The position numbers and the translations under genes are program-made. The notes below the pieces were generated by a model that had not been told where the DNA came from, ran no database searches, and saw nothing but the letters and a program-made list of their open reading frames with translations. Below are positions 32,962-40,245 of a stretch of DNA of 64,000 nucleotides, one piece after another. How positions within the stretch are numbered: the first letter of the stretch is position 1; each line of letters begins with the position of its first letter. This stretch comes from Nitrospirota bacterium (GTDB taxonomy: Bacteria > Nitrospirota > UBA9217): positions 62,001 through 126,000 of the forward strand of contig JAGVOT010000017.1 in assembly GCA_020052615.1 (NCBI GenBank). Reading direction: 5' to 3'.

Positions 32962-32997
32962 ATAAAAAAGGCCACGGAATCTGTTTTCCGTGGCCTT
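32962..32997 (-). terminator. Terminator in the PPOX leader
   Basis: A perfect 12-base stem AAGGCCACGGAA/TTCCGTGGCCTT (32968-32979 with 32986-32997) is followed, on the minus strand, by TTTTTTATT. It sits 20 bases upstream of the PPOX start codon, so it could be an attenuator, or terminate the gene at 33367. Confidence 0.85.
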
Positions 32998-33187
32998 GGG
33001 GTGCTTTTGTTCTATTTATGCGATGAAAAAGCTAATAGAATCCCCCTCCAGCCACGGTGGATGCGTGCCATGCTGCCTTGCGAATAGCCAGAAGAGTGAC
33101 CGTGGAGGAGGTGAACATGAAGGGAATATAGACAAAGTTACCGCCCCTGTCAAGGGCTTTCTCTTTCATGATGCAGAATATAAGTTT

Positions 33188-33362
33188 TCTCGCAAAGCCG
33201 CAAAGGACGCAAAGGAAATCTTAAAAGCCTGGTTTTACAACCAAGGAATATGGCTTTCTTTGCGTCTTTGCGGCTCGCTTAGAAGCGCCTACTTTTGGTT
33301 GCGAGAGATGCCTTTACATTTTGTTTCTGCTTTTGGTTCCGAATTGTCCGGGTCAGGTATTT
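33188..33362. repeat. Periodic GCAAAG arms plus CCGG core copy
   Basis: Left arm (33188-33217: TCGCAAAGCCGCAAAGGACG) and right arm (33255-33277: TTTCTTTGCGTCTTTGCGGC) are inverted. A 28-base block at 33274-33301 (begins CTCGCTTAGAAGCG) recurs exactly at 42023-42050. It is followed by GCGAGAGATGCCTTTA and GTCCGGGTCAGGTA, a copy of the core near 4800. Confidence 0.7.
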
Positions 33363-33366
33363 TAGA

Positions 33367-33789
33367 TCAGAACTCGATCACCGGGATCTCGCTCTCCCGC
33401 ATGTTCTGCTCGATCGTCCAGAAGCGCGCCTTCCCGTGGGACAGGCGAAGGAGAACAAAGCTCGGATCGTCCGCCCTGTCCTTGAAGGGTTTGAGGTAGT
33501 CCCGTTCGTTCACGAGCTGCTGCTTCTTCTCCAGGTCGTCGACGATCTCGACCGTCCCGGCGATCCGGAGCGTCTTCCGGAAGTCCGGGGAGCAGTGGCA
33601 GAGCTCGACCTTCGGATTCTTCCTGAGCTGGGAATAGACGCTCTTCATCGTCCCGGTGGTGAAATAGATGCACCCGTCGTCGAACTGGATCGCCAGGAAT
33701 CCCCGCACCCGCGGCTGGTCCCCGTCCATCGTCGCGATGAAGCACGCGGGATTCTCCCGCACGAACGCCAAAACATCCTCTTTAGACAT
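33367..33789 (-). CDS. PPOX-family (pyridoxamine 5'-phosphate oxidase-like) protein
   Basis: A 140-residue single-domain protein with GGAGGGG before the ATG. The split-barrel motif starts ACFIATMDGDQPRVRGF, then CIYFTTGTMKSVYSQLRKNP, VELCHCSPDF and RIAGTVEIVDD. Such proteins bind FMN or F420 and reduce small molecules, often in anaerobes. The family is broad; no substrate is indicated. It is separated from the second PPOX gene by a repeat element and terminator. Confidence 0.85.
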   Translation of the reverse strand: MSKEDVLAFVRENPACFIATMDGDQPRVRGFLAIQFDDGCIYFTTGTMKSVYSQLRKNPKVELCHCSPDFRKTLRIAGTVEIVDDLEKKQQLVNERDYLKPFKDRADDPSFVLLRLSHGKARFWTIEQNMRESEIPVIEF

Positions 33790-34099
33790 ACGCCCCTCCT
33801 GTCCCCTCTTTTTCGCCGTATCATAGAACAGGGACCGAAGGCGCGTCTATCAAAGGACACTCATTGTTTTTTGAGATCCGACCATTCCGGCGTGCCGGTG
33901 CCTGATCCTGCGTGAGAGTATAGAAGAGATCGACGGCCTTGACATCGCCCGTTTGGGGGAGGACCGGATATTTTTAGAGCGCGGCAGATCGAACGGAGAG
34001 CTTACAGAAGCGGCAATCTACAGAAGGACAGTCCCATAGTTCTTTTTTAATCGGAGTTGGGATCGACGTATTCTGACGTTCAGACTGCACGGCTGCAGA
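33790..34099. other. Gap without a confident gene
   Basis: A plus-strand frame from about 33842 to 34039 reads like protein after a TGA at 33872 (ESIEEIDGLDIARLGED), but no start codon precedes it. It may be a decayed gene. Nothing else is seen. Confidence 0.4.
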
Positions 34100-34438
34100 C
34101 TATTCCTCGACACAATTCCCGCAGCGTGTGGTCGTCGGATCAACGGAAAGCGTACGAGCATCAAGTTCTTCTTCGCAGACAAAGCACCTGCCGTACTCAC
34201 CGGCCTCTACCCGGCGCAAAGCCCCGTCGATCTTCTGGAGTTTACGCTTCCGCTGCCGGGGGCCTTCCTCGGCTATTTGCTGGGCATGCATGGCATCCCT
34301 GCGGGAAAGGCAGCCCATCCCGGCTTGTTCAAGCTCCACCGGCTGAATCGCGTCTTTCGAAGACTCCTCAAGATCCAGAAGCTCCGCTCGAAGTCTCAAC
34401 AGCTTTTGCCTGCATTGCTCGATATCTGATCCAGCCAT
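34100..34438 (-). CDS. TraR/DksA-family zinc-finger protein
   Basis: A 112-residue protein with a coiled-coil N-terminal half (QCRQKLLRLRAELLDLEESSK) and a C-terminal C4 zinc finger with CFVCEEEL and CGNC. The region GALRRVEAGEYGRCFVCEEEL is the hallmark of the family. It binds the secondary channel of RNA polymerase and modulates transcription, often with ppGpp. At 112 residues it is shorter than classical DksA (~150), as in other DksA paralogues. The acidic tip residues are not clearly conserved, so activity may differ. Confidence 0.88.
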   Translation of the reverse strand: MAGSDIEQCRQKLLRLRAELLDLEESSKDAIQPVELEQAGMGCLSRRDAMHAQQIAEEGPRQRKRKLQKIDGALRRVEAGEYGRCFVCEEELDARTLSVDPTTTRCGNCVEE

Positions 34439-34493
34439 TAGCGTATACTACCACTTATTAGCGGTCTCACTATAGTTTTTACTTTCTGCTGAC

Positions 34494-34530
34494 CGTCATC
34501 CCCGAATGCCCCTATCGGGGATCCAGACGC
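34494..34530. repeat. ATCCCCGA-hairpin intergenic repeat
   Basis: ATCCCCGA (34499-34506) pairs with TCGGGGAT (34515-34522) across an eight-base loop, inside the stretch CGTCATCCCCGAATGCC and GGGGATCCAGACG. This is the widely seen proteobacterial 'TCATCCCCGAATG' intergenic motif. Confidence 0.6.
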
Positions 34531-34589
34531 CGTCCCCGTGAAACTTGTCCTCGAAAGTCGTGATCGGATACGGGGAATAGGGGGTACGA

Positions 34590-35084
34590 TTATCTTGGTT
34601 TCCGCATAAACTTAACTATCAAACCGATGCTCCAGAGCAGTGAGAAAACGGCGTATATCATAATGTTTGCTATGGGATGATCCAGGGCGCTGGCTTCGCC
34701 GAGATGGACCCTGAAGGCTTGATGCGTCATCTCGAGCAGCAGCAGGAGCGTTGCCGAGCCGAACCACAGGAATTGCCGAGACAGGAAATCGATGGTCTCC
34801 TCCTTGCGCTCCGGCGACAGCCAGTAATCCTTGTTCAGCAGATTGATCATGCCGGCGGGCATCTTTCTCACAATGAGTCCGATGCCCGGGAACAGGACCG
34901 CTATGAAAGCCACCACAACGAGACAGGTCATCACGAAAGATCCCTTGCTGGACCATGCGTCAGGCTGACCCGAGGCCCCGAAGTGAGAGGCAACGCGGTC
35001 AGGCAGAAGGGGGTAATAATAGGCCGCGTGCCCCAGGCAGAGCAGGAGGAGAATCGTAAATACCATAAGGGATATTTTGCGCAT
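34590..35084 (-). CDS. DUF1648-containing membrane protein
   Basis: A 164-residue protein with four hydrophobic helices. The DUF1648 signature PLLPDRVASHFGASGQPDAW (about 25-44) follows the first helix. A central loop KDYWLSPERKEETIDFL precedes helices 3 and 4. Functions are unknown; the family occurs near signalling and lipid genes. It is the last of a three-gene minus-strand group with the scramblase-like and DUF1189 genes, 21 bases after the former. Confidence 0.8.
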   Translation of the reverse strand: MRKISLMVFTILLLLCLGHAAYYYPLLPDRVASHFGASGQPDAWSSKGSFVMTCLVVVAFIAVLFPGIGLIVRKMPAGMINLLNKDYWLSPERKEETIDFLSRQFLWFGSATLLLLLEMTHQAFRVHLGEASALDHPIANIMIYAVFSLLWSIGLIVKFMRKPR

Positions 35085-35105
35085 AGGCTGCCGCGGCTTG
35101 CCAGA

Positions 35106-35696
35106 TCACGCCTCTTTATATATCGTGTCCACGGCCAGGCCCGCAGCGAGCAGCAAGGTGGCCTGCGCCGGCGTCGCGTCATGGTTCAGGGCGATGACAT
35201 AGTTGTCGGCAGAGGTGAAGAGCTCCTTCCCGATGCCGGCCCATTTCTTCGTGATGGTCCCGAGCTCGCGCTCCGCTTTGTTCAACAGGCGGAAGTTCCA
35301 GCCCTTCCAGTCCCCCTTCACGAAGGCCACTTCGTTGTCGGAAGCGTCGAAAACGTAGAATGCCCCGCCGATCGAGAGCACCTTGCTCTGCAGCCTGCCG
35401 ATGACCGTTCCGCGGCTGTCGCAGATATTCACGCGGGCCCGGAGCAGCGAGACCCCCCGCTGGATCGAGAAGAGCAGCTTGCGCTCGTCTTCGTGATCGT
35501 TTCCCTCATAGACAAAGACCTTCGTGGGCAAAAGCCGTTTGTTCACCAGAAATCGCAGCACATGGACAAGGGCGCCCGGCTTCTCCCTCGCGATCCCCAG
35601 CTGTTTCTGCGTCTCCGGATCGAGGATGTCGTAGGTGTCGGACAGCTTCAGGAACCCGACATGTTCACGGATAAAGAACGTTTTTCTACTCAGCAT
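35106..35696 (-). CDS. Phospholipid scramblase-related/LURP-one-like protein
   Basis: A 196-residue protein with AAAGGAGAG before the ATG. The tubby-like beta-barrel shows in the series DTYDILDPETQKQLGIA, VYEGNDHEDERKLLFSIQ, VNICDSRGTVIGRLQSK, FYVFDASDNEVAFVKGDWKG and ERELGTITKKWAG. A hydrophobic C-terminal helix (AQATLLLAAGLAVDT) is typical. Bacterial members are of unknown function and may bind lipids at the membrane. Grouped with two membrane proteins. Confidence 0.82.
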   Translation of the reverse strand: MLSRKTFFIREHVGFLKLSDTYDILDPETQKQLGIAREKPGALVHVLRFLVNKRLLPTKVFVYEGNDHEDERKLLFSIQRGVSLLRARVNICDSRGTVIGRLQSKVLSIGGAFYVFDASDNEVAFVKGDWKGWNFRLLNKAERELGTITKKWAGIGKELFTSADNYVIALNHDATPAQATLLLAAGLAVDTIYKEA

Positions 35697-35734
35697 GGTG
35701 TACTCTCCTTTTTTGTCCGTCTGGACCTATTTTA

Positions 35735-36538
35735 TTAATATACGCTCGTGCTTGGCTTTTCCGGAGTGATATCCTGACGGGAAGCGGAATATACTGCAAA
35801 GTACAGGTAGCCCATCGCTGCCAGGAAATAGACCAGACCATGGAATGGGATCTTGATGCCGATCATGTCGAAGACCGTGCTTGCGATGATCACCGGGGTG
35901 ATTGCCATGACGGAAAGGCGAAGCAGCGTCTCATAAGGCCTGTCCGTCTTGTACATGCGGTCGAAGAGGATCCCTATCGCGGCATAGATCAGCACCTGCA
36001 CGACCCTGAACGCAAAAGACCCGAGGACCGCAAAGGGGAAAGAGACGATTGCTATGTATGTGCGCAATATTGCCAGCCAGCCGGTCACCGTCTCCTGGTC
36101 CAGAACGAAGGCTTCTATGTCCTGCAAGCTGTAGTTCCTGGTCTCAATTTGATTCTTCTTGTATATCACCTCGGTCTTAGTCAGGAGCACCCGGGCAGCG
36201 GTCCCCTCAAGCGAAACGGTCTTGCCGGTCGTATCGATCACCGCGATGATCTTACCGCTGTCGGGGTCGGTGATCTCGTAGGGCTGCGCAACATCGACGG
36301 ACGCTTCGCCCTTGACGATCGTGATCGTCGGGAGCTGTTCGATGAGGGCCGGGGCGTCATTCTCGGCATAATCGCCGAAGGAAACATGGAGCTGAACAAT
36401 GCCGGGGATCCAGCAGATCGTCAAAAGCAGAAGCAGGTAGGCGAATCCGGTGCCCTTCCAATGCCTGTCCACATCACGGTAGAAATCCTGCGAGAAGAAT
36501 GACATGTACGGCGCGTGGAACATTCCATATTGTTTCAT
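35735..36538 (-). CDS. DUF1189 family membrane protein
   Basis: A 267-residue protein. The start at 36538 (MKQYGMFHAPYMSFFSQDF) has GGAGG 11 bases ahead; a 48-codon upstream extension lacks family sequence. It has an N-terminal amphipathic stretch and helix (FAYLLLLLTICWIPGI), a periplasmic loop with DPDSGKIIAVIDTTGKTVSL, and four further helices. The DUF1189 pattern (loop beta-domain between helices 1 and 2) fits. Function unknown. First gene of the three-gene group. Confidence 0.75.
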   Translation of the reverse strand: MKQYGMFHAPYMSFFSQDFYRDVDRHWKGTGFAYLLLLLTICWIPGIVQLHVSFGDYAENDAPALIEQLPTITIVKGEASVDVAQPYEITDPDSGKIIAVIDTTGKTVSLEGTAARVLLTKTEVIYKKNQIETRNYSLQDIEAFVLDQETVTGWLAILRTYIAIVSFPFAVLGSFAFRVVQVLIYAAIGILFDRMYKTDRPYETLLRLSVMAITPVIIASTVFDMIGIKIPFHGLVYFLAAMGYLYFAVYSASRQDITPEKPSTSVY

Positions 36539-36617
36539 GATGCTGTGTTCCTCCATTTTGCTGTCGACGAAAGCAGATCGTACTGGAGCATTAGATTTAG
36601 CGGGTTTCAAAACCATC

Positions 36618-37001
36618 TTAGCGACCCGTCCAACCTGAAGTGACTTTCTTGCCAACGCCGCCTTGGACCTCGAACCAATCATCTGGAGGAAAAGTCATCA
36701 CATATATCAGTCTGAATGATTGAGGTTTAAGGCTCTTTTCATTATTCTCATTTCCTGGAATTGGAGTAGTAATGTACAGTTTTCGACCCTTTCTTAACCT
36801 TCCGTTTTCACCTTCCCAATTTTCAAGCACCAAAGGACAAGAACCATTAGCATTGCATAGATTATTGATAAGGACCGCGGTTTGGAGCATCTCTTTTTTT
36901 CCACCAAAATAGAATTCGACAAAGCCATGCCCTATAAAAAGGTACAATGTTAAAAGGATAGAACTAATAATCAAAGTGTTCACTACGGTTTTCATTTTCA
37001 T
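36618..37001 (-). CDS. Small single-helix protein, unknown
   Basis: A 127-residue AT-rich ORF; start at 37001 (MKMKTVVNTLIISSI) is supported by GAGAAGGA upstream. One N-terminal helix (IISSILLTLYLFIGHGFV) and a soluble C-terminal part with two Cys (NNLCNANGSC), a possible disulfide, and a basic C-terminus. The layout (pilin-like start and short globular domain with a disulfide) recalls minor pseudopilins, but no prepilin cleavage motif is seen. Composition differs from neighbours. The family is not recognised. Confidence 0.55.
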   Translation of the reverse strand: MKMKTVVNTLIISSILLTLYLFIGHGFVEFYFGGKKEMLQTAVLINNLCNANGSCPLVLENWEGENGRLRKGRKLYITTPIPGNENNEKSLKPQSFRLIYVMTFPPDDWFEVQGGVGKKVTSGWTGR

Positions 37002-37263
37002 AATATCCTTCTCCATGTCTAAGGAACATAACAATATATTGACTATAAGGAAGCGGTTTATGATATTACAAACCTGACTTGCTCACATGGGTTCGTAATA
37101 ATATATGCTTTTCCAATTTGGTGCCTTTGATTTTACCGTACTCGTTTTGTGCGCTATAGGGTCCTCTGCCGACTATTGTGTACGTTTTTGTAGACTTTAA
37201 CGGGATAACAGTCGCAAGTCAAGCGACATCATGGAATAACTTAGGCCAGCAGCCTTCAGCAAC

Positions 37264-38172
37264 CTACTCCCTTGCCCGCTTGCTACTGTTCGTCATCCCC
37301 TTCCGGAATTCCCTCGGCGTCATCCGGTACTGCTTCTGAAAGCACGCGGACAGATAGGACGGGCTTCCGAACCCGCACTCCAAAGCGATGTCGGAGATGG
37401 AAACGTCTCCTGCGAGGAGCAGCTTCTTTGCCCGCTCCAGGCGGATGCCCTGCACATACTCCATCGGCGACCTTCCAAGTTCTTTCCGGAAAACTCTCGC
37501 AAAGTGCGACGGCGACAGGTGCGCGATCTCCGCGAGGGTCTCCACCGTGACCTTGTCGCCAAGATGGCCGTGGAGATGCTCGATCACGCGGTTCACCTCC
37601 ACCCGATCCGCCAGCCGGTCCTTCGGCACGGGCGTGCGCAAAAGCGAGCGGATCAGGCTGTGGCAGATCTCGACGCCCAGGGCACTGCGCACTGCCTCGC
37701 TGCCCGGCCTGGTCCCATCCGCCTCTATCATGAACCGTTTGAGCGACGGCAGAAGGTCCGCACTTGGGGTAAAGAACTCGTACTGGAACTTAGGCGGTTT
37801 CTCTCGGGAATAGGACCGGTACTGCTCTTCGAAGAATCCCGGCTCGATCATGATGCAGATGTAGCGGGGTGGGGCGTCCGTAGGCAGTTCCTGGTGCGGA
37901 ATGCCCGGAGAGAGCGCGGAGACCGTTCCATGCGTCCCGACAATGGTCCTGTTGTCCATGCGGACAGAGGTCCGGTCGTCGAAGTTCAGGACGAACATGT
38001 AGGAGGGATGGGTATGCTCGGGTGTGAGGGCGTAGAAGCAGGCGCCGCCAACAGGCATGAACAGCGCGATCTTGTCTGCCACAAAACAGTCCACGTACCG
38101 AAGCTGTTCTTTCGTGACGGCGCCCACGAGCTTGCGGATGTTTTGAATGTTCTGGCTGTCCTTAGCCGACAT
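37264..38172 (-). CDS. AraC-family transcriptional regulator
   Basis: A ~302-residue regulator. The start at 38172 (MSAKDSQNIQNIRKLVGA) is one of several; none has a strong ribosome site. Residues ~30-150 form a cupin-like sensor domain (HTHPSYMFVLNFDD, GTVSALSPGIPHQELP). The C-terminal ~100 residues hold both helix-turn-helix motifs: VETLAEIAHLSPSHFARVF and ISDIALECGFGSPSYLSACF. Ligand and targets are unknown. No co-directed target gene is adjacent; hicBA follows upstream. Confidence 0.88.
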   Translation of the reverse strand: MSAKDSQNIQNIRKLVGAVTKEQLRYVDCFVADKIALFMPVGGACFYALTPEHTHPSYMFVLNFDDRTSVRMDNRTIVGTHGTVSALSPGIPHQELPTDAPPRYICIMIEPGFFEEQYRSYSREKPPKFQYEFFTPSADLLPSLKRFMIEADGTRPGSEAVRSALGVEICHSLIRSLLRTPVPKDRLADRVEVNRVIEHLHGHLGDKVTVETLAEIAHLSPSHFARVFRKELGRSPMEYVQGIRLERAKKLLLAGDVSISDIALECGFGSPSYLSACFQKQYRMTPREFRKGMTNSSKRARE

Positions 38173-38257
38173 GCGGCGATTATTGCATAAATGGAAGGTG
38201 ATTACAAATGAAGAGAGGAGATTCGCACGTAACGACGATCTCACGTATCAAACAACG

Positions 38258-38485
38258 TTAATCGGTAAGCGACGCTAAGAAAGCCTCGATAGTCATGCCG
38301 GTTCGCGCTATGAGGCTGCGAAGGGTGCCGCGTGCTACGGTGGGATGATTTGGAACGGAGAGCGTTGCGATGTGCCCCGGCTTCGTGAGGATTATGTGGC
38401 TGCCGTGCTGGCGGGACACTTCCCACCCGAGTTTCTCGAACGCTTTAACAACTTCTCGAGGCCGAAGGATCGGGATAGCCGGCAT
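38258..38485 (-). CDS. hicA: HicA-family toxin (mRNA interferase)
   Basis: A 75-residue dsRBD-fold protein with catalytic His in RQHGSHIILTKPGH and the LIARTGMTIEAFLASL C-terminal helix. It matches HicA/YcfA toxins, which cleave mRNA. Its start overlaps the stop of the hicB gene by one base (TAATG), giving the antitoxin-first order. No promoter is evident between them. Both genes look intact, so this is probably an active toxin-antitoxin pair. Confidence 0.88.
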   Translation of the reverse strand: MPAIPILRPREVVKAFEKLGWEVSRQHGSHIILTKPGHIATLSVPNHPTVARGTLRSLIARTGMTIEAFLASLTD

Positions 38486-38691
38486 TACACGAGGACCTCG
38501 ATCTGGCGGGTTGTCACGGTCAACGGCATCCCCTTTTCCGCCCGCACTTCAAGACACTCTTTTATCGCATCCTGGATGTTCTTCTCCGCCTCCTGCTCGG
38601 TCGCCCCCTGGCTTACACAGCCGGGGATGGCTGGACACTCGGCAATATACATCCCGTCTTCATCCTGCGATATCGTTATGGTGAACTTCAT
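38485..38691 (-). CDS. hicB: HicB-family antitoxin, short form
   Basis: A 68-residue protein with AAGGAGG before the ATG and the HicB RNase-H-like pattern MYIAECPAIPGCVSQGATE followed by a helix EKNIQDAIKECLEV. The C-terminal DNA-binding part present in longer HicB proteins is missing, so it may act only by binding toxin, with autoregulation uncertain. It precedes hicA in a coupled pair. Confidence 0.88.
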   Translation of the reverse strand: MKFTITISQDEDGMYIAECPAIPGCVSQGATEQEAEKNIQDAIKECLEVRAEKGMPLTVTTRQIEVLV

Positions 38692-38832
38692 GCGACGGCA
38701 CCTCCTTTATCGCTCATCACTTGGCTCATAGTAACCGAATCCATTATTAAAATCAATTATCCTGTACGATCTTTATATCCTTCTCGTCAATCCGTACACT
38801 CCCCTGAAGAGGCGTTTTCCCGAAAAACGCAG

Positions 38833-38865
38833 CAAAAGGCCGCTGTCATCGCTGACAGCGGCCTT
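38833..38865 (-). terminator. Terminator of the S1 gene
   Basis: A perfect 13-base stem AAGGCCGCTGTCA/TGACAGCGGCCTT (38836-38848 with 38853-38865), followed on the minus strand by TTTTGC. It lies 20 bases after the S1 stop. Confidence 0.85.
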
Positions 38866-38884
38866 GTGATCGTACACCGTAAAG

Positions 38885-40099
38885 CTACTTGTTCTCGTTC
38901 TGCTTCATCTTCGCCTTCAGCAGTTCCCCGAAGGACCCGAGGTTCTGCGGCGCCGCGGTTGCCTGCTGCTTGTATTCCTTGATCGTCGCGGCTTCCTCTT
39001 CCTCGGCGCGCCTGATCTCGGCCAGGGCGAGCGAGATCTTTCTCTGGCTGCGGTCGACCGCCTCGATCTGCACCTCGACGGACTGACCTTCCTTCAATAC
39101 CTCGCGGGGATGGCTGAGCCTCCTGCCGGCGCCGAGCTTCGAAATATGAATCAGACCGTCCAGCCCCTCCTTCATCGTTACGAACGCGCCGAAGGGTGCC
39201 AGCCGGGAGACGGTGCCGGTGTGATAGGAACCCACGGGAAAGCTGTCCGCGGCGGCATCCCAGGGATCGGGCAGAGCATCCTTCAGGCTGAAGGAGAAGC
39301 GGTTCTGCTCCCAGTCCAGCTTCTTGATGATGACCTCGACGGTCTGGCCCGGCGAGAGGACATCGCTGACCTTCTCGGTTCTGCTCCAGGCGATCTCCGA
39401 CACCGGCAGGAGCCCTTCCAGGCCGCCGATGTCAACGAAGGCCCCGAATTTCTGGATGGAGGTCACTTTCCCCGTTATCTTCATCCCCTCCTTCAGGGAT
39501 TCCCTGAGGGCAGACATCTTGTTCTGCCGCTCATCCTCCAGGATCGCCTTCCGCGAGAGGACGATGTTCCGGCCGTCCTCGCCGTACTCGATGATAGTGA
39601 AGGACAGGGACCTGCCGATGTAATCGGCCTGCTGCTCCTCCCGCCGGATCCCCATTTGGGAAAAGGGGCAGAAGGCGCGCACGGTGCCGCCGATCTTGAT
39701 CTCGAACCCGCCCTTCATTTCCTTTACGACCGTGCCCTCCACGGGAATGCGGTTGTTCCATGCATCCTCGAGCTGAGCCTGCTTCCCCGGGCCGGAGCCG
39801 ATCTTCGTGGTGAAATGCATCTCGTTGTTCGCCGATGACTGGAAATAAGCGCGGACCGTATCACCCTCCTTGACGGTCAGGTTCCCGGACTCGTCGGCAA
39901 GCTCCTTCCGGTCCAGATAGCCCTCGCCCTTGCCGCCCAGGTCGAGGAATATCCATTCGGCCGTGATCTTCACGATCATCGCCTCGATCATCTGGCCGGG
40001 CTCAAGACGGCCCGGCTTTTTGCTGATGCTCTTCTCGAACATCTCGGCAAAGTTCTCTTCGTCGGACCCTGCAGTTACTGGCTGGTCGTTGGTATCCAT
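38885..40099 (-). CDS. rpsA: Ribosomal protein S1-like (four S1 domains)
   Basis: A 404-residue protein, shorter than E. coli S1 (557; six domains). Four OB/S1 repeats are seen: about 35-100 (MIVKITAEWIFLDLGGKGEGYL), 118-185 (GTVVKEMKGGFEIKIGG), 205-275 (GKVTSIQKFGAFVDIGGLEGL) and 290-360 (GTVSRLAPFGAFVTMKEGLDG). AAAGGGA precedes the ATG. S1 recruits mRNA to the 30S subunit; short forms are common outside Gammaproteobacteria. It precedes rimO on the same strand, separated by a repeat element, so a translation-linked block. Confidence 0.88.
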   Translation of the reverse strand: MDTNDQPVTAGSDEENFAEMFEKSISKKPGRLEPGQMIEAMIVKITAEWIFLDLGGKGEGYLDRKELADESGNLTVKEGDTVRAYFQSSANNEMHFTTKIGSGPGKQAQLEDAWNNRIPVEGTVVKEMKGGFEIKIGGTVRAFCPFSQMGIRREEQQADYIGRSLSFTIIEYGEDGRNIVLSRKAILEDERQNKMSALRESLKEGMKITGKVTSIQKFGAFVDIGGLEGLLPVSEIAWSRTEKVSDVLSPGQTVEVIIKKLDWEQNRFSFSLKDALPDPWDAAADSFPVGSYHTGTVSRLAPFGAFVTMKEGLDGLIHISKLGAGRRLSHPREVLKEGQSVEVQIEAVDRSQRKISLALAEIRRAEEEEAATIKEYKQQATAAPQNLGSFGELLKAKMKQNENK

Positions 40100-40129
40100 A
40101 ATGTCCCTTTCAATATAATTTCAATTATT

Positions 40130-40226
40130 CAACCACGGATGAACACGGATACACACGGATAAATCAATAAAAGAGACTGTTCTTGACAGATCCATCATCT
40201 GCGTCCATCTGTGTTTATCTGTGGTT
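40130..40226. repeat. Periodic CACGGAT inverted element
   Basis: Left arm 40130-40164 has ACCACGGATG, AACACGGATA and CACACGGATA units; right arm 40196-40226 is the complement (CATCTGCGTC, CATCTGTG, TTATCTGTGGTTA). The loop is about 30 bases. A CCCCGCGTCCCCGTGTC block follows at 40262-40278. Confidence 0.7.
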
Positions 40227-40245
40227 ACTTGCTCCTTTGAACTTT

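Noticed and set aside
33842-34039. Possible fourth UGA-containing frame (TGA at 33872, then DPTIPACRC and LRESIEEIDGLDIARLGED)
   Set aside because: No start codon precedes the UGA in frame after the last stop, and the nearest hairpin (CCGG/CCGG) has its loop only 16 bases after the UGA, not 21 as in the three accepted cases. More likely a decayed gene.
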